Assembly: GCA_011009095.1 (NCBI GenBank)
Contig: VTPC01091012.1
Span: 494,773-558,772, forward strand
Reading direction: 5' to 3'
Source of the DNA: Ignelater luminosus
Taxonomy: Eukaryota; Arthropoda; Insecta; Coleoptera; Elateridae
Length of the DNA stretch: 64,000 bases
Shown here one piece after another: positions 37,001 through 48,137 of the stretch (the stretch's first letter is position 1; each line of letters begins with the position of its first letter). Under the pieces are notes generated by a model. The model searched no databases. It was not told the origin of the DNA and was given only the letters and a program-made list of their open reading frames with translations. The translations under genes were made by a program, and so were the position numbers.

Positions 37001-40000
37001 GAGAATGGACATTGAAAAGCAAAAAGTGGCTTTATTAGAACAAATTCTTCAAAAAGGCGATTTATTGCAGAACTAAGTCAACATTTGAATGATTTTTAAT
37101 ACTTTCTTCATTCAAATATGTTCTAAAGGTTAATTTTTGTATTATGCTAATCCATGTATAAAGGCAAATAAATTGATAGTACCAAAACTGGATTGAGATA
37201 CAGAATATTGTAATATTTTTGACTTATTTATTATGTAATACTAGTAATTTAAATGTTTATAGTTTTTTTTTTGTATATTTTATAATATTCAAATTTTGGT
37301 AAATAAACAACTTTGTTCCACAAAAATAATTTATTGTAAATGTACATTTTGTAACAATACGTTAAAAATTTGTTCTCATTTTTTCTCTTCTGCAGGAAAA
37401 CCAGCCTATCTCCTGCAGCTTCTCTTAACTCTATTTCTATATTTGTATTGTCATTCTGGAGTACATGTATATTATACACAACAAGCCATAATTGTCTTAG
37501 TTACTAATTCAATGTCCAGATTGTCAAAATGGTGTAATCTTCTGAACCGTCCCTTAAGTAAACCAAATGCATGTTCTACTACAATTCTCATAGACATGCT
37601 TAAAATTCAATATTCTTTGTTCCTCTATTAAATTGCTATTATCTTCATACTAGCCAATTCAAGCTGGGATATGCTGAATCCCCTAGAAGAAACATTGCAT
37701 TGTAAAATTAGTCTGCTTCATTACTAAAGGCCAAGCATATATAACTGCGACTTTTGTAATAGTCTGGAATCGTGAAGAAAGCCAGGTTCACTACAATACA
37801 CATCAATAAACAATTTTTTGTCATTTACTACCGCTTTTGAAAGAAAGCTATGACACTCTTTTTGATTCATGTACGAATCCTGGTTTTCTTGGGAGTTTGT
37901 TAATTTTCACATGAGAGCCATCAATTATCTCAACTACATATAGAATGTGTTGTTTCTTTTCAAAATCAAATGCTGTTCTTTGTGCATCAACTGCTGAAGG
38001 TCAGGTAATGTAGTCGCATTTTTTTTGGAAACCAGCTAATCAATGACAGCTTTAAACGTCTATGTGCTGAACTTAATGATACATTATACCTATAAGACAC
38101 CTGTCTGAAACTCTCTGTGTTTGCTACATACCACCGTCTTAATAACATTGACTTCTCTGCAGTAATGTTATCACGTTTGCCTATGGTTTCTTGTCCAAAC
38201 CTGCTCTGCATAAACTCATCTAAAAGGATTTTTCATTAAAATTACTTCATAGCACATAGTATTTATTCTAATTACCAGTTATTAATGAAACAACCTTCCT
38301 TGACACTCGAAAATGTCGTTGAAACATCTCACTATAATTTGGAACTGTATGTTCGATAAAGTTTACAATTTTTTTGATTTTCTTAGGAGATTCTTTTAAA
38401 AAGTCTTCAAATTCCAAATTGTCAGATTCACTCAAGTAATTGTTGTTGCTAACATATCCTGTAAAAGTGAGAAAATTATCTATTTGAAGTTTCTTGGGTT
38501 AAATATAAGCATCATTCCAAAAATTTCAATTTGATACTTACCAACAGAGAAAAATACATGATTAATGCTACATAATCTGAACTACACACTACAAACTAAC
38601 CTCACTTGTCTAGTGACGTACAGAAAAAAACTTAATGTGCATATTACTCTTCGTTTTCAGCAAGTGCTTGAAAGGACAGAGGGAAGGTGCTCCAGAAAAG
38701 ATTAAGGGGCAACACGTATACTTTGGAATGCCACCAAACAAGAAGAGAACACTTCCAAAGTACTCTAGAGCAATTTTCTTAGTTGAATGGAAAGCAGTAA
38801 AGATTGGTTGGTTAGTGAGTGTTTATGGAAGGAAATGTTGAGAGGGTAACATCTACCCTTTTACATCGTAATTTATGAGTATTGCCAACTTTTAGAAAAT
38901 AGATCTACTATAATAAATATTATATTTACTAATTAAATATCCTTTAAAACTACGGTTATGTTTACGAAATATTTCCCCATCACCCTTAAAATGTGTTTGA
39001 AAATTACATTGATTGTGTGCAGGAGCAGTCAGCAAGTGATAGCACTTGAGTCATTGGCAGCAACCATCAGTGATTCATTTGCTATCAGCACTGCAAGCAG
39101 CATTTTAAAAAGCACCTTTGTGTACTGCTGCTGTTTGTATTGAGGTTGGATATAAGTCGCACTTGAATTTGATTTTTATATAAAGAAAAGCAGGTNNNNN
39201 NNNNNTGTTTTTCAAATCTGTGATGGATATTAACATAAATTACAAAATTCGTCCACATTTTTATAAATCATACAGATCAAACACCATCCTGACACTTTTA
39301 GGTTAGAGCAATTACTGGCAGTATGTAATCATAAATACTGACAGCACAGTAATTACGATTACTGTTCCTGGACACAACCATTTCTCTGACAATACTGTTA
39401 TCCCTATCATACTTGTGTAATTCTCAAACACATCCCAAAAAAGAAAACAACAATATAGCTTTTGTTTTCAAGTGTATGCATCTTGTACCCTCACATACTT
39501 TATCTATCAAATTTGTATCATCGAGATATGTTAATGTGCAAAGTCAAAGTTGTTGAGGTTCTACCCGGATATCTTTACATACCATAATGCATGTTGTTAC
39601 ACACAATACTTGTGCAAATCTCTAAGATACAAGATTTACCTTAGTTCATTTTCAAGACCAGCTTCACCTAATCGAGCAGGAACAACTCCAGTTTGAACAT
39701 AGTCATAAGCAGACAGAAATCTCTCAACAGGTGGGTCATGAGTATGAACTGATGATGCAGTGTCAAGGCATACAGTAAACAATCCTTTATGATTGTCAAG
39801 CCAACGCGTTCCTGGCAAACACACATCAGCAGGAATGTAACTATAATTAAGAGGAGGTGGTTCTAACATAACAGGAAGACAGAACTCGCCAGATACCAAT
39901 CTACCATCACGTAACAAAGGAAGCCACTGTAATTGTAGAAACATAAAAACAATGTAAACTATAAACTAATGCACTAAATCTATTTACCGTATATCCCACA

Positions 40001-43000
40001 GGAGTATCCACTGATGTTTGTTCAAGTTTTTTCTGACATGAGATGTGATAAAATGTAAACAATAGATGATGATTATCTCCAAGTGCAGCAGGAAGTTTCA
40101 TTTTGATTTCATCATAAAAAGCAGGACATTTATTATGATATGTAACTGCTGTATATGCTTCAGTTGCCAATTCAGGGCAACTAGATTTTCCAAAGATACT
40201 TGGAAGAGCATGTTGTTCTCCCTCACCAGCCATAAGTTGAACACGTACAGCTAGATTTCTTGCAGAACCTTGCCGATTTGAAAAATTAAGTTCTTTTGGA
40301 CTAACAAATAACAAATTACGATATATATAATGCGGTGTTAGTACTTCTTTCACAGGAAATTCTAAAAGTTCTTTAATCGGCCGACTTTTATCATCAGGAT
40401 AAGGATGAACTTTTTCCAATTCAGTTGTTAAACAATGTTTAACTTCACTTGGACAAGGTGATATATCCAATTTTAAACTAGCTGGAATACATTTCAATTT
40501 TTTCATTATTAAGTTAGGACGTTTCAATTCCAATAAGCACTTGTAAAGATCTTCATCTCGGAATCTTTCACTTTCTTGTTTAAAGAAAGATGAAACAGTT
40601 AGCGTTATGGGTCTAAATGAATCCAAACTACTGGCTAAATGATCTGGTGACCAAGAACGTCTTTTTTCAGATCGTCTTTCTAGAGATCCTCTGCGTGTTA
40701 AACTGCCCATATCAGTAGCACGCCGCCGTAATTGTTCTAAACCACTACTTGAGGATTTACGTTCTAAGCTGTTAGTACTTGAATTGGTACCAGTTGAGTC
40801 TCTATCACTATCTCTTTCTAATGAGTTTCCACCATTTATGACATTCATTAAATAAATTCCCGTCCAAGCAAATGCTTGTCTGTACTTTCCTAATCGCTCA
40901 CAAGTTGCTACTGCATTTGCTTTCAATTTATCTCTATTCTATATGGAAATGAAAATGAAAATCAAATAATCACTATTTAAAGTATTCCTACCTTGTCATC
41001 TTTTAAATATGGCTCCACACATTCATTAAGATCTCCTTGAAGAACTTTCTCTAGACGCACAACCAAAAAAAGATCGGAACTTGGATATGATATATTGAAT
41101 ACGCATCCTCTTGCTAATGTACTTGTATCACTGTATGGAACATGACCACCTAGCATTCGTTTCAGATTTTCTGGATTCAAATCAAAATAAAATGTTTCTG
41201 AAACTTTTTTGCGTTCCCTTGCGTCATATAGAGCCATTGAGGCAAAAAGAGGTTCTACTTCAATATCTAACCTAAAAGAACAGGGTTAATAATCAAATGG
41301 TGTTTAGAGAACATGTGCGTGATACAACAAACTTTCTTTCTTATAAATTATAAACCACATTTCTGCTTCCTTTATTAATTTTTAAATTATTTTAATTACT
41401 AATACAATTAAAAAATGAAAAGTATGATTTGTAATTGATAAGAAAGAGACAGATAGTTTGTTGTACCCCCAAGGTCCACATTGTCTATAATATTTTGTAC
41501 ATACTTAAGCTGTAAACATCTAACAAGAATTCTATGTCCCAAATGTTCCACAGGAGGATTTGCAATATATCTACGTTCAACAGGTTCTGATCCATCAACT
41601 TCTGTAGGAGGCAGACATAATGAAAATATTGTTTCTTGTCTATCAACCTGACGACGACTTTCATTTAACTGATCAAAAGCCTCTGGTGTTGCATGGTCTA
41701 AAATCTCTGGTATTAATGGATCTCCTGTTGAATGTCTCAAGTCAAGAGATGCCCATGAATTTCGAGGTGTTAATGTATCTCCACATGATGAAAGTGATGT
41801 GGATGAAGCTATGCTTTGACGACTACTGCTTGTAATGGATGCTATATCTTTTATAAAGGAAAAAAAAAATAAAAACAATAAGAGATACAATAAAAAGTGA
41901 GTAATAGTCAGGGCAGACTGGATTGGGGTGCAGGAATGTTGTGGCACCCCACGTCCCAAGAATATTTTACTTCTTGAGTAATAACATTGTCAAGATGCTT
42001 GGTCCTGGGACAAGCCTTGCCATCCCAGCAAATGTGCCCCAGTCAACCCCTGGTAATAGCAAAGATATCAACAGAATGGATTATTATCTACACAAAATCA
42101 GCTTAAAATATACACATGTATAAAATACTTTTTAAAAACTAATCAAAGAATTTTATTAGAATTAGGAGCACATTCCTTTAATAATAAGGAAGAGACATTA
42201 TTATCTCTACCTACTTTATTTCACATAAAGTGCCATCAGAAAGTAACCGAATCTGCATAATTCATGAAATGAAAGACATGTTGGTAATTTACTGATTTGT
42301 ATATTTGTCATGTTGACATGATTTAGAATAGCTGCATATAATCTGCAATCGCAGACAAATGTTTTTCATTTTATAGGTTATGCAGATTCGATTAATTTTT
42401 TATGGTACATTATTATGCAAATTGTAACTGTATATTTGTAGCAAAATACCTAATTCACTAGTTGATTCAGAAGGTGTTGGCTGAAAATCAACTTCAAATT
42501 CTTGCCTTGGACTAGGATACAGTGGTTTTGGTATATTTTGCCTATTTCCAGCACTACTACTTAATGACCGATGTTGGTAACGTACTACATGCCAGTCTAA
42601 AGTGTAACATCTTATGCATGTTTGTACATGTGGTGGTAAGTTTTCACTAAAACGTCATTTTTTTCATTTATCTTGGGTACTGATGCTTGCTATTTATTTT
42701 ATGATTATAATTTCAAAACCATATAACCTCAACTTACATATTCTCCTCTGGAATACAAGGCTTTAAAGTGCGTATTGGTCTTTTAATAATTTCTAATTCT
42801 ACATCTCCATAAGGAAAATCCAACATTGTCCTCAATGGATCTCGATCAATTAGTAACTGATATTGACATAAGAAATCTTCGTAGTCCATAGGTTCAACCG
42901 CATCATTCATCCACCACTAAAATGGATATCGTATTGATATATATCATTGAATCATCGGTATACCGAATCATCTATTCAATTTTCAAATATCTTATCTAGT

Positions 43001-43203
43001 ATAGAAAAATACTTACAGTAATTGATGATACCATATAATTACTTTTGCTGGAGGTGTGGCATGCGACATTCCTTCTAACATCAGCTGCATGCTGCCTAAA
43101 ATATAAAATTTTACAACATAGCAAATTCTTTAAAAATTCTGGTGTTTATTTATATTTACTTTGATAATTTTTGAGTGAACGCCCTTTGATTAGAAGACGC
43201 CAT
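28031..43203 (-). CDS. DOCK7: DOCK-C family guanine nucleotide exchange factor (Zir/DOCK6-7-8 type)
   Basis: DOCK-C proteins load GTP on Rac/Cdc42 through a C-terminal DHR2 domain. Twenty exons (minus): 43160-43203, 43017-43095, 42738-42916, 42450-42646, 41505-41847, 40992-41271, 39988-40938, 39640-39926, 34701-34875, 33710-34644, 33135-33423, 32770-33073, 32399-32718, 32190-32342, 31439-32130, 31215-31385, 30979-31160, 28321-28711, 28116-28259 and 28031-28064. They total 6150 nt, or 2049 residues (human DOCK7 about 2140). The start [15 protein letters not shown] and [10 protein letters not shown] match the DOCK-C N-terminus. The C2-like DHR1 begins near residue 575 ([17 protein letters not shown]). 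DHR2 runs from about 1600, with [39 protein letters not shown] and [15 protein letters not shown]. The symbol marks the group; insects have one such gene. Large introns hold transposons and an N gap. Confidence 0.95.
29260..29732 (+). mobile_element. PIF/Harbinger-type MITE, copy B
   Basis: This is the same family as 19962-20424, in the opposite orientation. Its ends are AGGCGTTTTCGGAAATT and the inverse (AATTTCCGAAAACGCCT). The flanks are CTG and CAG rather than an exact 3-bp repeat. It carries the matching frame [20 protein letters not shown] followed by a stop, about 85% identical to copy A by eye. It lies in DOCK intron 17. Confidence 0.8.
30229..30709. mobile_element. PIF-like MITE with AGGCC ends
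   Basis: AGGCCGATTGACAGTATTC (30229) pairs with GATAATGTCAATTGGCCT (to 30709), with a few mismatches over about 28 bp. The flanks are TAA on the left and TTA on the right. The 481-bp interior has no gene. It also lies in DOCK intron 17, between 28711 and 30979. Confidence 0.6.
35004..35094. repeat. 91-bp hairpin element
   Basis: TAACTTCAAGATAG at 35004 pairs with CCACCTTGAAGTTA ending at 35094. The stem continues inward through TTGATTGGTT and AACCAATCAA. It could be a very short MITE or a foldback remnant. No gene is encoded. Confidence 0.55.
36169..37076 (+). pseudogene. Harbinger Myb/SANT-like accessory protein, degraded
   Basis: Harbinger transposons need a second protein with a Myb/SANT-like domain for DNA binding. 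Visible pieces are [18 protein letters not shown] (36187 on), a [15 protein letters not shown] and FFFFEEMD stretch (about 36620-36700), and a clean C-terminal frame (36711-37076). That frame is a charged coiled-coil-like tail, [20 protein letters not shown]. The tail style, EKQKV followed by LLEQIL, is typical of these accessory proteins. Internal stops separate the pieces. Confidence 0.6.
37400..38520 (-). pseudogene. Harbinger (HARBI1-like) transposase, degraded
   Basis: The minus strand shows, in order, [17 protein letters not shown], then [18 protein letters not shown] (about 38330-38280), then [18 protein letters not shown] and [17 protein letters not shown] (38220-38080). The segment [18 protein letters not shown] (about 37930) includes the first catalytic Asp of the DDE triad. 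A short intron-like break lies at about 38225-38275, as in related transposases. Frameshifts and stops follow. HARBI1-type nucleases share this order. Confidence 0.75.
39196..39205. other. Assembly gap (10 N)
   Basis: Ten Ns in DOCK intron 8 mark a join of unknown real length. No exon is interrupted. Confidence 0.98.
42229..42409. mobile_element. 181-bp MITE with ~55-bp arms in a DOCK intron
   Basis: AGTGCCATCAGAAAGTAA (42229) pairs with TTAATTTTTTATGGTACA (to 42409). The arms match for about 55 bp through CGAATCTGCATAA. The flanks are TAA and TTA. Only about 70 bp of loop remain. It lies between exons 5 and 4 of the DOCK gene. Confidence 0.65.
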
Positions 43204-43323
43204 TACTGATTAACCTACAAACTTCTGCTCCAAAACCTTCAAAGTAAACATTAGTTATTAGGAGTATACATTAATTTTTAGTACTGCATTATGTTAAAAA
43301 CCTATTAATATTTATACATTAAA
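43204..43323. promoter_or_regulatory. 120-bp bidirectional promoter DOCK/CCDC28
   Basis: The DOCK start codon (43203-43201, minus) and the CCDC28 start (43324, plus) are only 120 bp apart. Both 5' UTRs and both core promoters must fit here, or be reached through upstream non-coding exons for which there is no room on this side. No TATA box is obvious. Confidence 0.7.
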
Positions 43324-44250
43324 ATGGAATCAGTTGGTGAAACGTGTGAATTGCAACAATTAGTGCCTAGTGATGTAGATGGTGAAAATGATGATAGTAT
43401 AGCTCAAGATGATTATAATATAAATGAAGGAAAAGTCACATCACCAATTCGAAGTAACAAGGTGATTTAAATGAAAAAGAGTTACTTTTGATGAATATTA
43501 GCTATGAATACATTGTTTTAGATATCTTCATCAGGTGCAACAAGTCACAGTTCAGTGTCACGTCGTGGCCAAGTGGGTGGAACAAGTGCAAGTTCAGAAT
43601 CAAAACTATTTTATATCAATGAGAAGAAACCAAGTAAAGATTACAGCAAAACCAGCAGTGTTAGACCTAGAAATCCACATAAAGGTATAAAATAAATAAC
43701 ACCTATTAACACAAAAATTTGAATCACCAGGCACTTACATGTTTACTTATTTAAACATTTTTGCCCTTTATGCTTTTAAATCCTTTACTAATTATTTTAA
43801 TTAACTTTATTAATTTTTATTAAGTTTAAACATATTTTTAATTATTTTATTTATGTGTTTATTCATTTAGTTTTTTTAATTTTTTATTTGTCATCCATCA
43901 TCCAACTGTGCACCTTAGATTCAGCTAATACAACTGCTCGACACCATTGTTTTCTTTCTGAAGTTCCTGATGTAAGACATATGGAACAAGCTCTATTAGG
44001 ACTTCTGGCTGACTTTCATTCTGGGAAACTACGAGCATTTGGTAGTGGTAGTACTATGGAACAAATGACCAACATTCGTGAACAGCAAGAAAAACTGGCT
44101 AAATTGCATTTCGACCTGGGTGCATCTAATGATCCTTCATTAAGTGAAGATGGATTAAGGCACTCTCGCAATACAATGAGTCAACTCATAGAAAGGTTGG
44201 AGCAGCTTAGCGTTTCAATTGAGGGATTACATAGTAATAGTGATAAGTGA
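43324..44250 (+). CDS. CCDC28: CCDC28 family coiled-coil protein
   Basis: Vertebrate CCDC28A/B are small proteins; CCDC28B is linked to cilium length and BBS proteins. Three exons (43324-43461, 43522-43684 and 43919-44250) give 210 residues. The N-terminal half is acidic, then Ser-rich (SSSGATSHSSVSRRG). The conserved part begins HHCFLSEVPDVRHMEQALL and runs through LLADFHSGKLRAFGSG to a C-terminal coiled coil (MTNIREQQEKLAKLHFDLG, LIERLEQLSVSIEGLHS). That block is the family hallmark. It ends 241 bp from the convergent XTBD gene. Confidence 0.9.
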
Positions 44251-44419
44251 CATAATGTTTTTTAATTTTTTATATATAATTATATTTTTTGTTCTAATTG
44301 AATTGTTTTGTTAGAAGTAGCTAATATTTGTAAATTTTAAATTAATTTCTTTACTTTAGTTTATAAATTATTTTCGTATTTGATGTATTGTTAAAAGATA
44401 TAAAGAAATTTTAAATATA

Positions 44420-44425
44420 TTTATT
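44420..44425 (-). promoter_or_regulatory. XTBD gene poly(A) signal
   Basis: TTTATT on plus gives AATAAA on minus, 67 nt beyond the stop of the XTBD gene. It lies inside the probable 3' UTR space of CCDC28, so the two 3' ends may overlap. Confidence 0.5.
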
Positions 44426-44491
44426 TCCCATATTTACACATTTCAAGTTTACTTATGTTTGCTTAATTTAGAAAGGTTCAATACTAAATAA

Positions 44492-44955
44492 TTATTTACT
44501 CTTATAACTTCCTTGATCAGTTTTACGTCGACCTGTAAAAAGATTTCGGTTTAGTTTAAATTTTCAATGGAGTATAATTCAATCCATTACCAGAAACTTT
44601 GCTTTCTGCTGCATTAGAAGCACTAACAAATGTTCTTTGCAGTTTCGTCTTTTTAATTTCTCTGTATGTTTTTGCAACGTCTTTAGAAAGTTCAGCAATA
44701 CGAATCATTAGTGGTGCAGGATAACTAAAATTAGAGTTTTATAGTACAAATGTAATATAAGATGTTATTAAATACTTACATGCAACCCATAAATTCTATA
44801 TTTGTAAAAGCTTTCGCTAATGCTACTAAATAATCTTCTGGAAATTTATCTTTATGGATTTTCATGAATTCTCTACGTAATTGCCAATGTTCTTCGGGTT
44901 CTGTTTCATCGTAATATTCATCGATATCCCAATCGGTCGGAAATGTTTGAGTCAT
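44492..44955 (-). CDS. paxt-1: PAXT-1-like XRN2-binding (XTBD) protein
   Basis: XTBD proteins bind and stabilise the nuclear 5'-3' exoribonuclease XRN2; C. elegans PAXT-1 and vertebrate CDKN2AIPNL are examples. Three exons (44780-44955, 44591-44724 and 44492-44532) total 351 nt, or 116 residues, a usual size for the small members. The XTBD spans about residues 18-75: EEHWQLRREFMKIHKDKFPE, then LVALAKAFTNIEFMGCIYP, with the typical Trp, Arg, Phe, Asn and GC-x-Y pattern. A basic tail follows (KKTKLQRTFVSASNAAESKV). It is divergent from tyrosyl-tRNA synthetase by 490 bp. Confidence 0.85.
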
Positions 44956-45445
44956 GTTGAAATATTTTGTTATGCTTTCACGTAGTAAATTTCATAAATT
45001 TATAGGCATTTATTATAGGTTAGAAAGATTTAACTGGATTTAACATTCTAGATTTTTTGTCTTTTTGCAGTTGTAAGCTGTTGAAGAAGTTTTCGTGTTG
45101 CCAATTGAAGAATCAAATATATCTAGAAAGAAAAAAGTCACTGCTGTTTTAAGTATTTTAATCTGTTAACCACAGAAAATATCTTGTCAGCTGTTACGCG
45201 TATCTGTCACTTGCAAAAAGGTGTTGAAGCGGTGTAGAAGTATTATAATTGTAATACAATCATAGTTTTTAGATAGCTTATTACAAACTAATTTACACTA
45301 AAAACACTTAAAGTTGCTTTACCAGCATTATTACCAACAAATATTGGTAAGATTTGTCTCATTTGTATTTACTCAATATAAGGTTAGATCAGTCCCATAT
45401 GGATATATAATTTTCAGTGATATTTCATCATACTTAAAAGCGAAA
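44956..45445. promoter_or_regulatory. Shared upstream region XTBD/TyrRS
   Basis: The 490 bp between divergent start codons contain no other gene. The plus-strand frame is open from 45314 to the TyrRS ATG, giving a possible 44-residue N-terminal extension. See the finding on this. Confidence 0.5.
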
Positions 45446-47289
45446 ATGGTCTTAGAAAACGGGGACGTACAACTCTCACCAGATGATAAATATTATTTTA
45501 TAAGTCGTAATTTACAAGAAGTTCTAGGAGAAGACAAAATAAAATCAACTTTGAAGGAGCGTGACTTAAGGATTTATTGGGGAACTGCAACAACTGGCAA
45601 ACCCCATGTTGCATATTTTGTGCCTATGTCAAAAATAGCTGACTTTTTAAGAGCTGGTGCAGAAGTAACTATTTTATTTGCTGACTTACACGCTTACCTG
45701 GACAATATGAAGGCCCCATGGGAATTGTTAGAATTACGTGTGCAATATTATGAACATTCTATTAAAAATATGTTGAAATCCATAGGTGTGCCACTTGATA
45801 AATTAAAGTTTGTAAAAGGTACTGACTATCAGCTGACAAAAGAATATACTTTGGATGTATACAAATTAAGTTCTGTTATAACTGAACACGACGCTAAAAA
45901 AGCTGGTGCAGAAGTTGTCAAACAGGTAGAACATCCTCTTCTCAGTGGATTATTATATCCAGGTAAGAACTCAACTTATATTAAAAAAAAACAGATTGTT
46001 TAATATTTTATTCAGGTTTGCAAGCCTTAGATGAAGAGTACTTGAAAGTTGATGCGCAGTTTGGTGGTATTGATCAAAGAAAAATATTTACATTTGCTGA
46101 GAAATACCTGCCTCAACTTGGATACCAAAAACGAGGTCATTTGATGAATCCTATGGGTAAATTGTAAATAATCTGTGTAGATAAACAAAAATATAAATAC
46201 ACTTTCAATTGTAGTTCCTGGTTTAACAGGAGGAAAGATGTCTTCATCAGAGGATGAAAGTAAAATAGATTTACTAGATTCCCCAGCAAATGTTAAAAAG
46301 AAGCTGAAAAAAGCATTTTGTGAACCAGGGAACATCGAAAATAATGGAGTTTTGTCATTTACTAAACATGTAATATTTCCCTTATTAAATAAGAGTGAGA
46401 AATTTGTTATTCCAAGAAGTGCTGAAAATGGAGGTGATATTCTTTATGATAATTATGAAGCTGTAGAAGAGGCATTTAGTAAACAAGAACTACACCCAGG
46501 AGATTTAAAAGCTGGTGTTGAAGTCTACATTAATAAACTGTTAGATCCTATTAGAAAAGCTTTTGAAGAACCAAAATTGAAACAGTTGGCTAACCGAGCT
46601 TATCCTGTCCCTGGAAAACAAAGTAAGTGACCAAGATCAGTTAATCAGTGTGAAATTAATCTATTATTTGCATGGTATTGACATTTAATTATTTCTAGAA
46701 GGTGGAATAACTGCAGTAACTGATGAAATTCTGCCATCACGTTTAGATATTCGAGTGGGTAAAATAGTAGAGGTTTCAAGACATCCTGATGCTGATGCCT
46801 TATATGTAGAAAAGATAGACCTAGGAGAAGAAAAACCAAGAACTGTAGTAAGTGGTCTAGTAAACTTCATTCCAATAGAGGAAATGGAAAATCGTATGGT
46901 GGTTGTACTATGCAATTTAAAGCCAGCAAAAATGAGAGGAATTGAATCACAAGGGATGGTTCTCTGTGCTTCAGTGTAAGGAATATTATGGTAGTTGTTT
47001 TAAATGTTTATTCTTATAATCTGATTTTTATTATAGTGATGATCCAAAACAAGTAGAAGCTTTAATCCCACCAGAAGGTGCTGTACCAGGTGAACGAATT
47101 TTTATTGAAAATTATGAAAGTGGAAGTCCAGATGATGTGTTAAATCCAAAAAAGAAAGTGTGGGAAAAACTGCAAGTTGATTTGAAAACAAACTCTGAAT
47201 GTATTGCTCAGTGGCAGGGTAATAATTTATTGACTAAAAATGGCGGAATCATTCAGAGTAAATCTATGAAAGGTGCACCAATAAAATAA
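45446..47289 (+). CDS. YARS1: Cytoplasmic tyrosyl-tRNA synthetase with EMAPII-like domain
   Basis: The enzyme charges tRNA-Tyr in the cytosol. Five exons (45446-45962, 46016-46156, 46215-46622, 46699-46975 and 47037-47289) give 531 residues; the human enzyme has 528. The class I core has the HIGH-like PHVAY (53-57) in [16 protein letters not shown], and the KMSSS signature (227-231) in [17 protein letters not shown]. From about residue 360 an OB-fold EMAPII-like tRNA-binding domain follows ([29 protein letters not shown]). The start [17 protein letters not shown] matches the family length. The frame stays open upstream. Confidence 0.97.
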
Positions 47290-47373
47290 TTTAGTAGTTG
47301 ATATCTTCTTTACCGCTGTCTAAATTATTTTTTATTTATGTAGATTTTTGTTAAATGACACCTTTTATTAAAA

Positions 47374-47379
47374 AATAAA
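47374..47379 (+). promoter_or_regulatory. TyrRS poly(A) signal
   Basis: AATAAA lies 85 nt after the TyrRS stop codon. Confidence 0.6.
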
Positions 47380-47535
47380 GCTTAATGCTATCAGATTGTT
47401 AATACCAGTATTTATTTATGCTTGATTGCTAAAGTTTTACATATTGTTGAAATTTAATGACGTTTTTCTTTTTGTTCTCTTGGAACTAATATTCATTTGT
47501 GCTATACTTAGCAAGCCAAAGACATATTTTTCTAA

Positions 47536-48137
47536 GGCCTGTTTGTCACGATGCAAGATTTTGTACATTTTTTTGTACAAAAATTTGCATACAAAAACTA
47601 CAATTTTTTACAAGTTTTATTACATTGGCTGTTTGCAACAGTAGCTAAATTTTATACAAATTCTTACGAATGAGCATGCGCACTATTAGTATATTGAGTA
47701 ATATTTTGTGTACTAAGATTGGTGCAAGGTGTGGGTTGGCTATCTGTGGCTATTTCAAATGTCAAAACCACTTTGTTTTTGTTTAGGAAAATCTTGAGGT
47801 TAAGTAGGATAAGTATTGTGCTTTGAAAATAGTTGTTGTAAATAAAACTGTTAAAAGTTATGTCAGAAGATAGTGATACTGATTTAGAAAATGCAGCAGC
47901 TCATACTTTATTAATTGATAAGTTTATCTAGTGCACGCCCACTACTCACAAATAGCTCTTCTGCGCCGATCCAGGCGCAGATCTTGTACGAAAAATAGAA
48001 CAAGTTTTAAAATTTTCTGCACAATATATTGTACAGTTTTTTGAAAAGGTTTTTTTCTGTTTGCAACGATGCAATTTTGCGTCCTTGAAAAACTGCCCAA
48101 CAAAATGTATAAAATCTTGCATCTTGACAAATGGGCC
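47536..48137 (+). mobile_element. PIF-like MITE with transposase-like first exon
   Basis: Ends GGCCTGTTTGTCACGATG (47536) and the inverse (to 48137) match over about 35 bp, and TAA flanks both (47533-47535 and 48138-48140). A short plus-strand frame at 47860-47931, MSEDSDTDLENAAAHTLL and onward, resembles the acidic start of a Harbinger-type transposase before it stops. The element was probably produced by internal deletion of an autonomous copy. Confidence 0.78.

Larger units (their letters stand above)
35929..38797 (-). mobile_element. Broken two-gene PIF/Harbinger transposon
   Basis: The ends CTGCTTTCCATTC (35929) and GAATGGAAAGCAG (to 38797) are inverted, with TAA nearby on both sides (35923-35925 and 38798-38800). 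Inside are the two genes expected of this superfamily: a Myb/SANT-like DNA-binding protein on plus (about 36170-37076) and a transposase on minus (about 38520-37400). Both carry several stops or frame changes, so the element is dead. The 2.9-kb length suits an originally autonomous copy. It lies in DOCK intron 8. Confidence 0.8.
34876..39639. other. DOCK intron 8 (4.8 kb)
   Basis: This intron separates exons 8 and 9; the frame joins across it (LENELR to SAMLGLAG). It contains a 91-bp hairpin (35004-35094), a broken Harbinger element (35929-38797) and a 10-N gap (39196-39205). Short stretches at about 39000-39140 and 39340-39380 partly recur near 49320-49480. No host exon is seen. Confidence 0.75.
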
